This document shows, piece by piece, positions 16,304 through 24,689 of a DNA stretch of 64,000 nt. A program made the position numbers and the translations under genes. Positions within the stretch are counted from its first letter, which is position 1. Every line of letters starts with the position of its first letter. The notes below the pieces were generated by a model, which was not told the origin of the DNA, did not search any database, and saw only the letters and a program-made list of their open reading frames with translations. This stretch comes from GCA-2746795 sp963747345 (GTDB lineage Bacteria > Chloroflexota > Anaerolineae > Promineifilales > Promineifilaceae): NCBI GenBank assembly GCA_963747345.1, contig CAVVFA010000008.1, forward strand, positions 372,001 through 436,000, written 5' to 3'.

Positions 16304-17572
16304 TTAGCTTGTGATGTCGGGTCCGGCTACTGCGATGGCGATTTGGTCGGTGCTTAGGTATTTTTGGGCGGCGGCTTGCACTTGTTCGACGGTGATGGCG
16401 TTGATGAGGTCGGGAAAGCGCTGGAGGTAGTCGATGCCAAGATTGTACAGTTCCATGTCGATGATGATGCTGGCGAGTCCGCTGTTGGTTTCCAGGCTGA
16501 CAGGCAGGGAGCCGGTGCGGTACGCTTTACTATCGTCGAGTTCTTCGGCGGTGACGGGTTCGGTTTGGATGCGCTGGATTTCGGCGAGGATGCTTGCTGT
16601 GGCTTGCTCAACCATGTCGGGGGCGACGCCGGCGCTGGCTTTCCAGGCGTTGGGGCCGAGACTGCCGTGGAGGGAACTGTAGGCGTAGTAGGCGAGCCCT
16701 TGTTCTTCGCGTACGCTTTTGCCGATGCGCCCCATCATGCCGAAGACGCCGAGGATGGTGTTCATGAGGCTGGCATCCAGATAGTCGTCGGCGGAACGGG
16801 GCGGGCCTGGGAGACCAATGATGAGGTCGGCTTGGGCTTTGTCTGGCATGTGGATGTGGGTGCGGAGGGTGGATAACGGCCGTTCCTGCCCCCCTATCTC
16901 TGCCATTTTTATTAGCCCTGCATTTTCCCAGTCTCCGAAGGCTTGTGTGATTTTGGAAACGGCCGTTTCCGCCTCAATCGCCCCCACAACAGAGATAATC
17001 ATCTCTTGTGGTCCGTAATAGCGCTGGTGGAAGTTGACGAGATCAGCCTGGGTAATGGTGGCAATGGTCTCTTCACTTCCAAGAGAAGAACGGCCGTAGG
17101 GATGGTCGGGATAGAGTAGTTTGTTGAATGCCAATGTCGCCATTTGGCTCGTATCGTTGGCGCGGATGGTGAGGCCAGTCATGATTTGGCCGCGAAGCTG
17201 TTCGATTTGGTTGGTGGGAAAGGTGGGGTTGACCAGCGCTTCAGCCAGCAAATCCAGGATGATGTCGATATCTTCGACGAGGCAGCCGGCTCCAAAATCG
17301 GTGCTGTGTTTACTGCTGCTGATGCTAAGATCGGCACCAACGGCTTCCAGGTCTTCGTAGATGGCGTCAAAGTCTCGTTTGGCAGTGCCGCGCATGAGGG
17401 CGGAGGCGGTGAAGGATGCCAATCCTTCTTGCCCAACCGGATCAGCAATCGAGCCTGCACGAACGAGTCCCTCAATAACAAGGGATTCGCTGGCGAAGTT
17501 TTCATAGGCAAGGATGATGATGCCGTTGGGTAGAATGTGGCGGTGGATGGTTTCTGGGCCGGGATATTGCAT
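16304..17572 (-). CDS. M16-family peptidase homologue without the zinc site
   Basis: The protein (422 residues from the chosen start MQYPGPE) has the two-halved M16 fold. The N-terminal half runs from LPNGIIILAYENFASESLVI. The C-terminal half carries the typical SVREEQGLAYYAYSSLHGSL with the Arg and Tyr that bind substrate in M16B partners. The position where active members have HxxEH reads GLASFTASALMRGT, so both histidines and the glutamate are gone. It is therefore the non-catalytic partner type. An active M16 gene lies 3.5 kb away at 21.1-22.4 kb, and the two probably form a heterodimer. The start at 17572 is preferred over an upstream frame extension that has no family similarity. Confidence 0.85.
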   Translation of the reverse strand: MQYPGPETIHRHILPNGIIILAYENFASESLVIEGLVRAGSIADPVGQEGLASFTASALMRGTAKRDFDAIYEDLEAVGADLSISSSKHSTDFGAGCLVEDIDIILDLLAEALVNPTFPTNQIEQLRGQIMTGLTIRANDTSQMATLAFNKLLYPDHPYGRSSLGSEETIATITQADLVNFHQRYYGPQEMIISVVGAIEAETAVSKITQAFGDWENAGLIKMAEIGGQERPLSTLRTHIHMPDKAQADLIIGLPGPPRSADDYLDASLMNTILGVFGMMGRIGKSVREEQGLAYYAYSSLHGSLGPNAWKASAGVAPDMVEQATASILAEIQRIQTEPVTAEELDDSKAYRTGSLPVSLETNSGLASIIIDMELYNLGIDYLQRFPDLINAITVEQVQAAAQKYLSTDQIAIAVAGPDITS

Positions 17573-17718
17573 ATTTTGAGATTGAAGACTGGAGATTAGA
17601 GATTGAGTCTCTATCTTTAGTCGTGATTTCCTTTTGATTTGGGCGGGTATCATACCATTGTGAAAGGGGGACAACAATGGATTTTGAAATAAATAGATTG
17701 TTGTTGGGTGATTGCTAA

Positions 17719-18393
17719 TTAATTGTTTCGCCACCAAATGCCAGTAAATTCAGGGAGGATGGTGAGCTGCTGCTGTTTAATTTTTTCGGCCAGGGCGTCG
17801 CCGAAGAAGAATTGGGTGAGGTCGATGGCTTCGGCGACGGAGGCGAACTGGTAGTCTGTGGCGATGGTGGTGTGCTGGAAGCCGAGTTCGTTTTCTAGCC
17901 AGGCGTAGTAGGCAGCGAGACCGGCGTGGGGGGCAACGGCCGTTTCCGTTCCCGTTCCCATCGTTTCCATCAAAATTAGCGACCCGCCTGGTCTCAATAT
18001 GCGCTGCATCGACGCAATGGCTTGCCCAATAACCGTTTGCCACGTTTCAGGATACCAACTGACGGAGTGACCCAACGCCCATCCAGCAATGGCCACATCG
18101 GCGGTGCTGCTTTTGAAGGGAAGGTGACGGGCATCGGCAACGGCCGTTAATGGGAGATTTGCTTGTTTTAGCATGTGGGGCGAGATGTCAACGGCCGTTA
18201 TTCGGTCAACATACGGTGCGAGCAAGCGAGTCACCCGGCCTGTGCCTGCGCCCACATCCACCACGCGCAAGCCAGAAAAATCTCGAATGTTCCGCAGCGC
18301 TGTCCACAAATTGCCCTGGTAATCCTCGCGGGACACCATTGCGTTATATTTGGCGGCTTGAGTGGCATAGATATGCTTGTAATGTATTGACAT
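17719..18393 (-). CDS. class I SAM-dependent methyltransferase
   Basis: The protein has about 224 residues. Motif I is RVVDVGAGTGRVTRLLAPYV, with the acidic end of strand 2 at ITAVDISPHML. Motif II/post region reads ADVAIAGWALGHS, and ILRPGGSLILMETMG is the motif III strand. This is the UbiE/BioC-like small-molecule methyltransferase fold, with unknown substrate. I place the start at MSIHYKHIYATQ (18393). A longer frame to 18429 would run into an inverted repeat. Several AACGGCCGTT copies are read in its codons as TAV. Confidence 0.82.
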   Translation of the reverse strand: MSIHYKHIYATQAAKYNAMVSREDYQGNLWTALRNIRDFSGLRVVDVGAGTGRVTRLLAPYVDRITAVDISPHMLKQANLPLTAVADARHLPFKSSTADVAIAGWALGHSVSWYPETWQTVIGQAIASMQRILRPGGSLILMETMGTGTETAVAPHAGLAAYYAWLENELGFQHTTIATDYQFASVAEAIDLTQFFFGDALAEKIKQQQLTILPEFTGIWWRNN

Positions 18394-18408
18394 AATTAGT
18401 GCAGGTTT

Positions 18409-18476
18409 AGGAGACACTGATACGGTCAAACACTGATGAAAGAGAATTTATCAGCGTTTGACCGTATCAGTGCCCA
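18409..18476. repeat. core hairpin related to the MITE at 2-3 kb
   Basis: GACACTGATACGGTCAAACA is followed, after a short loop, by GCGTTTGACCGTATCAGTG: a 26-bp inverted repeat with two mismatches. The same arm words form the inside of the two MITE copies at 1944-2066 and 2829-2945, but the outer GACTTGTTCC ends are absent here. It lies between the methyltransferase start and the stop codon of the ClC gene and may end the ClC transcript. Confidence 0.7.
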
Positions 18477-18482
18477 TAAAAT

Positions 18483-20288
18483 TTAATCCTCTTGTTTACT
18501 CTCTATGATTTCTTCTAATTCTTCGGCGCGGAGATTGAGAACGGCCGTTTCCAGCGCATCCAGTTTCTCATCCGTACCCAGCACCACCAACACATCCCCT
18601 TCCTCCAACAGCGTCGTCGAAGCCGTTGCCAGGCGAATGTGGGGATGCCCATCTTTACCACGATACTCCAGCAGGCCAATCACATTCAAGTCAAACTCTT
18701 TACGGAACTCAAGATCAACAAGCGTTTGGTTAGACCAGGCAACAGGCATACGCACGCGGCGCACGCTGATACCGGGCAAAATCTGGCGAGAATCATATGT
18801 TTCCCGCTGAGTACGATAAATTGAATTGTTGTGCGCCAAAATGGATGAAACGACCAGGACAATCAAGGCAGGAACCATGTAGGCCGAGCCAAACAGTTCC
18901 ACCGTAAACATAATGGCGGCTAGAGGTACATTGACAATGGAAACCAAACTGGCGGCCATGGCAGGGCCGATGAGCACCATCGGTGCATAGTCAAACCAAC
19001 TGGCAAACATCGAAGCAACCATGGTGCCTAAGAACAGAGAGGGAATCAAAAGCCCGGCAGATCCGCCAGAGCTGACAGTGAATAATGTGGCAAACATCTT
19101 GGCAAAAAGCGCAATAAAGGCCACGGCTATCGTCAGTTCGCCCGCAAAAGCGGCATCAATCGTAGTTCCCCCTGTGCCCAACACCAGTTCCAAGCCGTTT
19201 TCCGCCAAACCGAAGTGGGTGGTAACCCAGGCCACGCTAATGGCAACTGTGCCCGTTAAGGTCGCGCCGATAATCATGCGTAGATAAGTGTTCGATATAT
19301 TGTGATGGAAGGCATAGTCCAATCGTCTACGCAGACGGCTAAAAAATATCCCTATTAGTGAAATAATGGCCGCCATCAAGATGAGTACACCCATATAACC
19401 GGGGGTAGAAGGCGGTAAGTAATGCACTTCTGTCGCAAACAGCGAGGTGTGGCCTTTCTCCACAATGTTGGTTAGGAAATACGCGACGAGTGACGAGATG
19501 AGGGCGTAGAGGAGCTTTTCGATAATAGGGCGGCGATGGTACATAACTTCGGTGGCAAAGAAGGCAGAAGCGAATGGTGCGCCCAGCAGCACAGATACGG
19601 CTGCTGCCACGCCGCTCAGTTGAGCCGTTTGTAAATCGTCGGGATTGTCTGGTCGCCACCAATTCCAGATGCGGTGCAGGATGTTGATGCGATTGGCCGC
19701 TTTTTCACCCATGCGGCGCGGCTTGAATAAACCAGCGGAGAGGCTTTCGCCAATGAGGGTAACGCTGCCTTCCAGCCCACCACTGCCGCCAAAGCCCAGT
19801 GTGAACAGGGTCGCCGCAAATTTACGAATGGTGAGCGATAAAGTAGGCATTTCCCAGCGCACGCCGAGTCCTTCTTGTCCGGTGAGCGTGTGTTCAATCG
19901 TTGGTTCGGAGCTGTAGTAGAGAGCGATGGTGCGTTCGACACCATCACCCTCGGCGTCGTTGAGTTCATGTATGTGGCCCATGTCATCGTGGTAGTAGAT
20001 GGTTGTCGCTTTGTAGCGAGTGATAGCGGCTACGATGATAGCGCTGAGGCACAAGGGAATGAAGACGAAGAGCAGGGTGGGCGCGTGTTCCATCCAGTGA
20101 ATGGTGAGGTGCGACAGTTCGTGTACGGCAAGTTTTAACGGATAGACGATGGCCCAGACGACAATACCGATGATGAGGGATTGCACGACGAGCCGTTGTT
20201 CTTCGCTACTGATATAGAGTGTGATGTTGCGTATGGTTCCCCAAAAATCATGGAAGATACCGTAAATAAAGTTTAATATTTTTTTCAT
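18483..20288 (-). CDS. ClC-type chloride channel/antiporter with C-terminal TrkA-C domain
   Basis: The protein has 601 residues. About ten to twelve membrane segments are followed by a cytosolic C-terminus. Family marks are GFGGSGGLEGSVTLIGESL (the GxEGP-like filter region with the gating Glu) and SGGSAGLLIPSLFLGTM (the second GxxxP loop). The last 90 residues (GISVRRVRMPVAWSNQTLVD onwards, with LLEEGDVLVVLGTDEKL) form a TrkA-C/RCK-C domain that normally binds a small ligand and gates transport. Whether it is a channel or an H+/Cl- exchanger cannot be decided. It is monocistronic, with a MITE-related hairpin after its stop. Confidence 0.9.
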   Translation of the reverse strand: MKKILNFIYGIFHDFWGTIRNITLYISSEEQRLVVQSLIIGIVVWAIVYPLKLAVHELSHLTIHWMEHAPTLLFVFIPLCLSAIIVAAITRYKATTIYYHDDMGHIHELNDAEGDGVERTIALYYSSEPTIEHTLTGQEGLGVRWEMPTLSLTIRKFAATLFTLGFGGSGGLEGSVTLIGESLSAGLFKPRRMGEKAANRINILHRIWNWWRPDNPDDLQTAQLSGVAAAVSVLLGAPFASAFFATEVMYHRRPIIEKLLYALISSLVAYFLTNIVEKGHTSLFATEVHYLPPSTPGYMGVLILMAAIISLIGIFFSRLRRRLDYAFHHNISNTYLRMIIGATLTGTVAISVAWVTTHFGLAENGLELVLGTGGTTIDAAFAGELTIAVAFIALFAKMFATLFTVSSGGSAGLLIPSLFLGTMVASMFASWFDYAPMVLIGPAMAASLVSIVNVPLAAIMFTVELFGSAYMVPALIVLVVSSILAHNNSIYRTQRETYDSRQILPGISVRRVRMPVAWSNQTLVDLEFRKEFDLNVIGLLEYRGKDGHPHIRLATASTTLLEEGDVLVVLGTDEKLDALETAVLNLRAEELEEIIESKQED

Positions 20289-20371
20289 GTTGTGCGTGTC
20301 ATCAGACCTGACCGGTTTTGTTCCTCCAGATGGTTATCAAGCGAGCAAACTTGTCAGGTCTTTAGTTGTTA

Positions 20372-21040
20372 TTATTGTTCAATTTCAAAATCTTGGCCGG
20401 AAACGGCCGTTAAATCTACCACCACCTCTTTCCCGCCAAACCCATCCACCAGGTCATGCGCTCGAACCGTCACACTGGTGATGCTGGGGGGGATGGTGAT
20501 ATTGCTTTGGCTGCGGGTAAACGGCCGTTCTGTTTCATGCGGATGGGTGAGCAGGCGGGTGAACGGGCTGGTCTCGTTTGGTTTGACGACCGTGCCGTCA
20601 GGCAGCACCACATCCCAACCATCGGCGTAATCTTCCCAACCGGTGTCTGGATGATCCACCGTGACGTGAAACGTCCAGGTGTCGTCGCCGGTGTGGATAG
20701 CACGGACGAAGGTGACATCGGCGTTGGCTGTGGTACTGGGTGGTGGGGGAATGTCGCTGGTGGCGGGAACGGCCGTTGGTGCTTCATTTGTTGCGGATAA
20801 TTGCGTTAATTGTTCTCCATTCTCTATTGGCTGTGGCAGGGCAGGTTTTTCTGTTTGGCAGCCGACTATGAAAAGCATCATCAAAATAGCAAGCGGTATC
20901 AATGTGGTTTGTCTGAGTTGCCGCCCACGCCAGGCGATAAATTGTCCGGCTACAAAATGACGCCCGATAAATCGGGCTTGTGGGTGACTATCTGCCCGAT
21001 TTATCGGGCGTTTTATGGTATGAAAAACAACACGCATCAT
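20372..21040 (-). CDS. lipoprotein of unknown function
   Basis: The core of this frame is a lipoprotein: a hydrophobic stretch LIPLAILMMLFIVGC gives a lipobox with Cys at about residue 61. It is followed by a Pro/Thr-rich linker and a beta-rich domain (DVTFVRAIHTGDDTWTFHVT, then DTGWEDYADGWDVVLPDGTV) ending VVVDLTAVSG. The C-terminal domain looks like a small immunoglobulin-like fold, and I do not recognise a named family. The annotated first ATG lies upstream of a strong hairpin (20961-21010), so the true start is probably nearer 20900, perhaps the TTG at 20902. Five AACGGCCGTT-type copies fall in or beside it. Confidence 0.6.
   Translation of the reverse strand: MMRVVFHTIKRPINRADSHPQARFIGRHFVAGQFIAWRGRQLRQTTLIPLAILMMLFIVGCQTEKPALPQPIENGEQLTQLSATNEAPTAVPATSDIPPPPSTTANADVTFVRAIHTGDDTWTFHVTVDHPDTGWEDYADGWDVVLPDGTVVKPNETSPFTRLLTHPHETERPFTRSQSNITIPPSITSVTVRAHDLVDGFGGKEVVVDLTAVSGQDFEIEQ
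20961..21010. repeat. 17-bp perfect inverted repeat, each arm itself near-palindromic
   Basis: CGCCCGATAAATCGGGC at 20961-20977 pairs exactly with 20994-21010 across a 16-base loop. Each arm is also almost self-complementary (GCCCGAT-AA-ATCGGGC), so two small hairpins or one large one can form. It lies just upstream of the lipoprotein coding core, in what is probably its leader. Confidence 0.7.
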
Positions 21041-21092
21041 CTCATTATCCTACTACCTCGCCACCTTGCAACTTTGCCACTCTGCAACCTTG

Positions 21093-22379
21093 CTACTCAA
21101 TCGGCTGATACCAGCCTACCGTCCGATTCTGTTTCTGTAAATAGTGCATTCGTACGCGCTCAATATCATCCAGGGTGACGGCTTGCAGCTTGTCCAGCAC
21201 CGTCTCAAACCAGCGATAATCGCCGGTGACGGCTTCGGCCATGCCCAGGAGCTGCGTTTGTCCGGTGATGCTTTCGCCTGAAAAAACAAACTCGGCTTTG
21301 GCGCGTTTGAGGGCTTTATCTAGTTCGGCCTGGGTGATAGGATGGGTAGCCAGCCGATCCAGTTCAGCATACAGCGCCGCTTCGACTTCTTGCAGGGAAC
21401 GGCCGTTATTCACCACCGCACTAATCGTATACAAGTGAGGGTCGATGGTCGGTGTCAGGCCGCCATAAGCGCCAGCCGCCAGTTCTGTCGTGACGAGCGC
21501 CTTGTACAGCCGTGAACTTTTGTTGGAGCCAACGCCGCCAAACATACCCAGACTGCTGCCACCCGCAAAGGCGGCATTGAGCAGGGTCAGCGGAAAATAG
21601 TCGGGATGGGTGGCGGCGGGAGCGCGGTAAGCAACGGTGAGATAGGGTGCGTCGCCCGCTTCTTCCACGACGACACGCCGTTCGCCTTTTTGCGGTGGTT
21701 CCTGGCGTGTGACGGCGGGCAGCGGTTCTCCGGCGGGGATGTCGCCGAAATAGTGGGCGATTTTTTCTTGCATAACGGCCGTTTCAAAATCACCGACCAC
21801 CACCACAATCGCATGATTCGGGGCATAGTAGCGTTGATAATGCACCATCAAATCCTCGCGCGTCATCGACAGCAAATCGGCCGTATCGCCAATCACCTCA
21901 TGGTGATACGGATGCACCCGAAACGCCGCCGCCGTTAGTTCCTCATTCAGCGAAAAGCGCGGATCATTTTCATACATGTCGCGTTCTGACAAAATCACCT
22001 GCCGCTCGGATTCCACCTCTTCTTCTGTCATGATGGTGTTGACCATGCGGTCGGCTTCCAGTTGCAGCGCCAGGTCAATGCGATTGGCGGGCATGGTTTC
22101 ATAGTAGGCGGTGAAATCGACCCAGGTAAAGGCATTCCAATGGCCGCCCTCGCGGGAGACCAGACGGTCGAGTGTGCCATCGGGGAAGGTGGGTGTACCT
22201 TTGAACATCATGTGTTCCACCCAATGCGAGACGCCGGTAATGCCCGGAATCTCCTGGCGGCTGCCCACCCGATACCAAATCATAAAACTGGTGACGGGCG
22301 CGTGGTGCATTTCTTTAAGAATGATGGTCAGCCCGTTGTCGAGCGTCGTTTTGGTGACGGGAAGATGATTGGTCATCAA
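21093..22379 (-). CDS. zinc-dependent M16 peptidase (processing-peptidase/insulinase family)
   Basis: The protein has 428 residues. The inverted zinc motif HWVEH is at residues 52-56 (GVSHWVEHMMFKGT), with the distal glutamate in the segment EEEVESERQVILSE about 70 residues on, so this member is catalytically complete. The second half has AGGSSLGMFGGVGSNKSSRL as the substrate-binding part. It is probably a cytoplasmic or surface-associated oligopeptidase working with the inactive M16 homologue at 16.3-17.6 kb. The stop codon is fused to a CAAGGTTGCAGAG repeat. The ATG at 22379 and the next codon are both possible starts. Confidence 0.9.
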   Translation of the reverse strand: MMTNHLPVTKTTLDNGLTIILKEMHHAPVTSFMIWYRVGSRQEIPGITGVSHWVEHMMFKGTPTFPDGTLDRLVSREGGHWNAFTWVDFTAYYETMPANRIDLALQLEADRMVNTIMTEEEVESERQVILSERDMYENDPRFSLNEELTAAAFRVHPYHHEVIGDTADLLSMTREDLMVHYQRYYAPNHAIVVVVGDFETAVMQEKIAHYFGDIPAGEPLPAVTRQEPPQKGERRVVVEEAGDAPYLTVAYRAPAATHPDYFPLTLLNAAFAGGSSLGMFGGVGSNKSSRLYKALVTTELAAGAYGGLTPTIDPHLYTISAVVNNGRSLQEVEAALYAELDRLATHPITQAELDKALKRAKAEFVFSGESITGQTQLLGMAEAVTGDYRWFETVLDKLQAVTLDDIERVRMHYLQKQNRTVGWYQPIE

Positions 22380-22450
22380 GAATCCTTTGTTTTTGATTTC
22401 GGAAGTGGATTATAACGCCAGCCTCGCGGAATGAGAAAGGTGATGTTTTC

Positions 22451-22651
22451 GTAGGGGCTAGGCAATTGGGTGAACTATCAACCAGATGCGCTGCGGTTTC
22501 TCCAATTGCCTCGCCCGGGCAGAATACAAGAGCTGTTAAACATGGCCGCAGGGTGCGCGGAGACGATATAGCTACCGCATCACGTGGGCGAGGCGATGGG
22601 AGCTAATGCTGAACGCTTGGCACAAATCATGCCCCATCGCATCGCCCCTAC
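22451..22651. repeat. nested palindromic element overlapping a stop codon
   Basis: The outer ends GTAGGGGC (22451-22458) and GCCCCTAC (22644-22651) are complementary. Inside are two further hairpins: GGCAATTGG/CCAATTGCC (22461-22510) and GGGCGAGGCGATGGG (22586-22600) with CCCATCGCATCGCCC (22633-22647). The whole can fold as a two-armed cloverleaf of about 200 bases. Its right end contains the TAG stop codon (22648-22650) of the histidine kinase gene. Confidence 0.65.
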
Positions 22652-23850
22652 AGTAATTCGGCGGCGGGGAAGGTGATAGTAAACGTCGTGCCTTGCCCTG
22701 GCGTGCTGGCAACGTCAATCGTGCCGTGATGGGCTTCGACGAGCTGTTTGGCAATGGCGAGACCGAGGCCGCCGCCCACGCCATCTTGATGGGTGCGTGA
22801 TTTGTCGCCCCGCCAGAAGCGGTTGAAGATGTAGGGCAGGTCGTCGGGGGGGATGCCTTCGCCGGTATCGCGCACAATGAGGCAGACACGGCCGTTTTCC
22901 CGTTCAGCATACAAGAGAATTTCGCCACCGGCTGGGGTGTGGCGGATGGCGTTCATGACGAGATTGCTGAGCACCTGATCCAGGCGGCCAGCATCGCCCT
23001 GCACCATCAGGTCGGCGGGTTTGCCATCGAAACCAACGTTGAGGCTGATGGCTTTGACCTCGGCCTGACCGCTGAAACTGGTCTGGATGTCGGCCAGCAG
23101 GTCGGTGACAGCGACGGGTTCGATAGTGAGCGGCAGTTGGCCGGCTTCGGCCTGGGAGAGGGTGTGCAGGTCGTTGACGAGGCGGGCGAGGGTGCGCGTT
23201 TCTTCCAGCGTGGCTTCGATGTGGTCAGCGTCGGGCGCGTACACGCCATCGAGAATGCCTTCCAGATTGCCCTGGATGATGTGGAGCGGGGTGCGCAGTT
23301 CGTGGGCGACGTCGGCGGTGAGGTTGCGCCGCTGTTGGTCGGCGATTTGCAGTTCGGCCGTCATGTGGTTGAAGGAGTGGGCGAGTTGGGCAAACTGATT
23401 TTGTTTGTTTTCCTCGTTGAGGCGCACACTGAGATCGCCATCTGCCACTTTGTCGGCGGCGGCCATGACATCGGAAAGGGGCTTGGCGATATTGCGGAAG
23501 GCGGTCGCGGCGAGGGCGACACCGAGCAGGGGCAGGAAGATTGCCAGTCCACAACCACCTAAGAGAACGAAAACGGCCGTTTGTTTTGTTTGCACGCCAT
23601 CAACAGCCACCAGCCGCGTCACAGTCAGCGCCATAAAGACCATGCCCCCCAGCAAGAGCAAAAAGACAAAGCCAAAGAAGAAGAGGAAACGGAAAAAGAG
23701 GCAGCCCGGTCGGTGCTGTGAAGAATGGCCTTTTGACCAGGGTGGCTCATGTTTCATCCAGGGCGGTTGGTGTTCTTCTGGTTTATGATCGTGCCAACGT
23801 GGGTTTTCACGCCAACGTGATCGGTCGCGCCAGGGTTTATGTTCTTTCAT
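22648..23850 (-). CDS. sensor histidine kinase
   Basis: The protein has 400 residues. The cytosolic N-terminal 50 residues are rich in His, Trp, Pro and Arg. Two membrane segments (about 50-82 and 92-118) enclose only a very short outside loop. A HAMP domain (about 119-170) follows, then the HisKA box VAHELRTPLH with phospho-accepting His183, then the ATPase boxes NLVMNAIRHTP, DTGEGIPP, IFNRFWRGDK and GGGLGLAIAK. With almost no external domain, it probably senses within the membrane or through its His-rich tail. The gene overlaps the upstream response regulator by 4 bases, so the pair is translationally coupled. Confidence 0.93.
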   Translation of the reverse strand: MKEHKPWRDRSRWRENPRWHDHKPEEHQPPWMKHEPPWSKGHSSQHRPGCLFFRFLFFFGFVFLLLLGGMVFMALTVTRLVAVDGVQTKQTAVFVLLGGCGLAIFLPLLGVALAATAFRNIAKPLSDVMAAADKVADGDLSVRLNEENKQNQFAQLAHSFNHMTAELQIADQQRRNLTADVAHELRTPLHIIQGNLEGILDGVYAPDADHIEATLEETRTLARLVNDLHTLSQAEAGQLPLTIEPVAVTDLLADIQTSFSGQAEVKAISLNVGFDGKPADLMVQGDAGRLDQVLSNLVMNAIRHTPAGGEILLYAERENGRVCLIVRDTGEGIPPDDLPYIFNRFWRGDKSRTHQDGVGGGLGLAIAKQLVEAHHGTIDVASTPGQGTTFTITFPAAELL

Positions 23851-24551
23851 GACAGGCCTGCCTCGTCGAGCAGATCATTAAAGCGGTAGCCAATGCCGTA
23901 GACGGTGAGAATATAGGTTGGGTTGCTGAGATCAGGCTCGATTTTGCGGCGCAGGTTTTTGACATGGGCGTCGATACTGCGGTCGAAACCATCGTGGCTG
24001 AAGCCGTGGAGCTGTTCCAACAATCGTTGGCGGCTGAATGCCTGGCCGGGATGCTGTGCCAGCAGCGCCAGCAGGTTGAATTCGATGCGGGTAAGGTGCA
24101 GGGGTTCGCCGTTTTGGTTGGCGCGATGGCCTTGCAGGTCAATCTCCAGGTCGCCCACGCGGATGAGGTCGGGCTGATTCAGGCTGCCGTTGGCGCGGCG
24201 CAAAACGGCACGCACCCGCGCCACCAGTTCTCGCGGGGAGAATGGTTTCGTAATATAGTCGTCGGCTCCCAGTTCCAGACCGATGAGGCGGTCGGTTTCT
24301 TCGATGCGGGCGGTGAGCATGATGATGGGCACGTCGGATTCCCGCCGCAGTTGGCGGCACACATCGAGACCATCCATGCCGGGCAGGTTGAGATCTAGCA
24401 CCACGAGGTCGGGTTTGTCGGCGCGGGCAATGGCGAGGGCGGTGGTTCCGGTAACGGCCGTTAGCACCCCATACCCGCTCTGTTCCAGATAATCACGGGC
24501 CAGTTTGACAATTTTCGGTTCGTCATCGACGACGAGGATACGTTCGTTCAT
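23847..24551 (-). CDS. OmpR/PhoB-type response regulator
   Basis: The protein has 234 residues. The receiver domain (1-120) has the acidic pair D9/D10, phosphoacceptor Asp53 in LVVLDLNLPGMDG and the lysine in ITKPFSPREL. The C-terminal winged-helix domain (about 130-230) ends with the wing YILTVYGIGYRF. It is the partner of the adjacent kinase and should bind DNA when phosphorylated. The likely target is the gene upstream for the His/Trp-rich membrane protein, by position only. One AACGGCCGTT copy is read as LTAVTG. Confidence 0.95.
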   Translation of the reverse strand: MNERILVVDDEPKIVKLARDYLEQSGYGVLTAVTGTTALAIARADKPDLVVLDLNLPGMDGLDVCRQLRRESDVPIIMLTARIEETDRLIGLELGADDYITKPFSPRELVARVRAVLRRANGSLNQPDLIRVGDLEIDLQGHRANQNGEPLHLTRIEFNLLALLAQHPGQAFSRQRLLEQLHGFSHDGFDRSIDAHVKNLRRKIEPDLSNPTYILTVYGIGYRFNDLLDEAGLS

Positions 24552-24576
24552 AGGGGTAGTTTAGCAAAGGAAGTAA

Positions 24577-24682
24577 AAAAGGAACACGGAGATACACGGA
24601 GAAGGCACAGAGAACCACAGAGATTTTTCTCTTTTTCTCTGTGTCCCTCCGTGTGTCCTCTGTGAATCTCTGTGTTCCCGCT
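24577..24682. repeat. CACAGAGA-type inverted repeat
   Basis: GAACACGGAGATACACGGAG and AGGCACAGAGAACCACAGAG are followed by a T-rich loop, then the complementary words TCTGTGTCCCTCCGTGTGTC and GAATCTCTGTGTTCC. The spacer thus folds into a long imperfect hairpin. It starts about 8 bases after the end of the membrane-protein gene. Confidence 0.6.
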
Positions 24683-24689
24683 TTAGGTT

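Noticed and set aside
16364..16876. Plus-strand Gly/Asp/Val-rich frames opposite the M16 homologue
   Set aside because: They are shadows of the minus-strand gene, and the codon-position pattern fits the minus strand.
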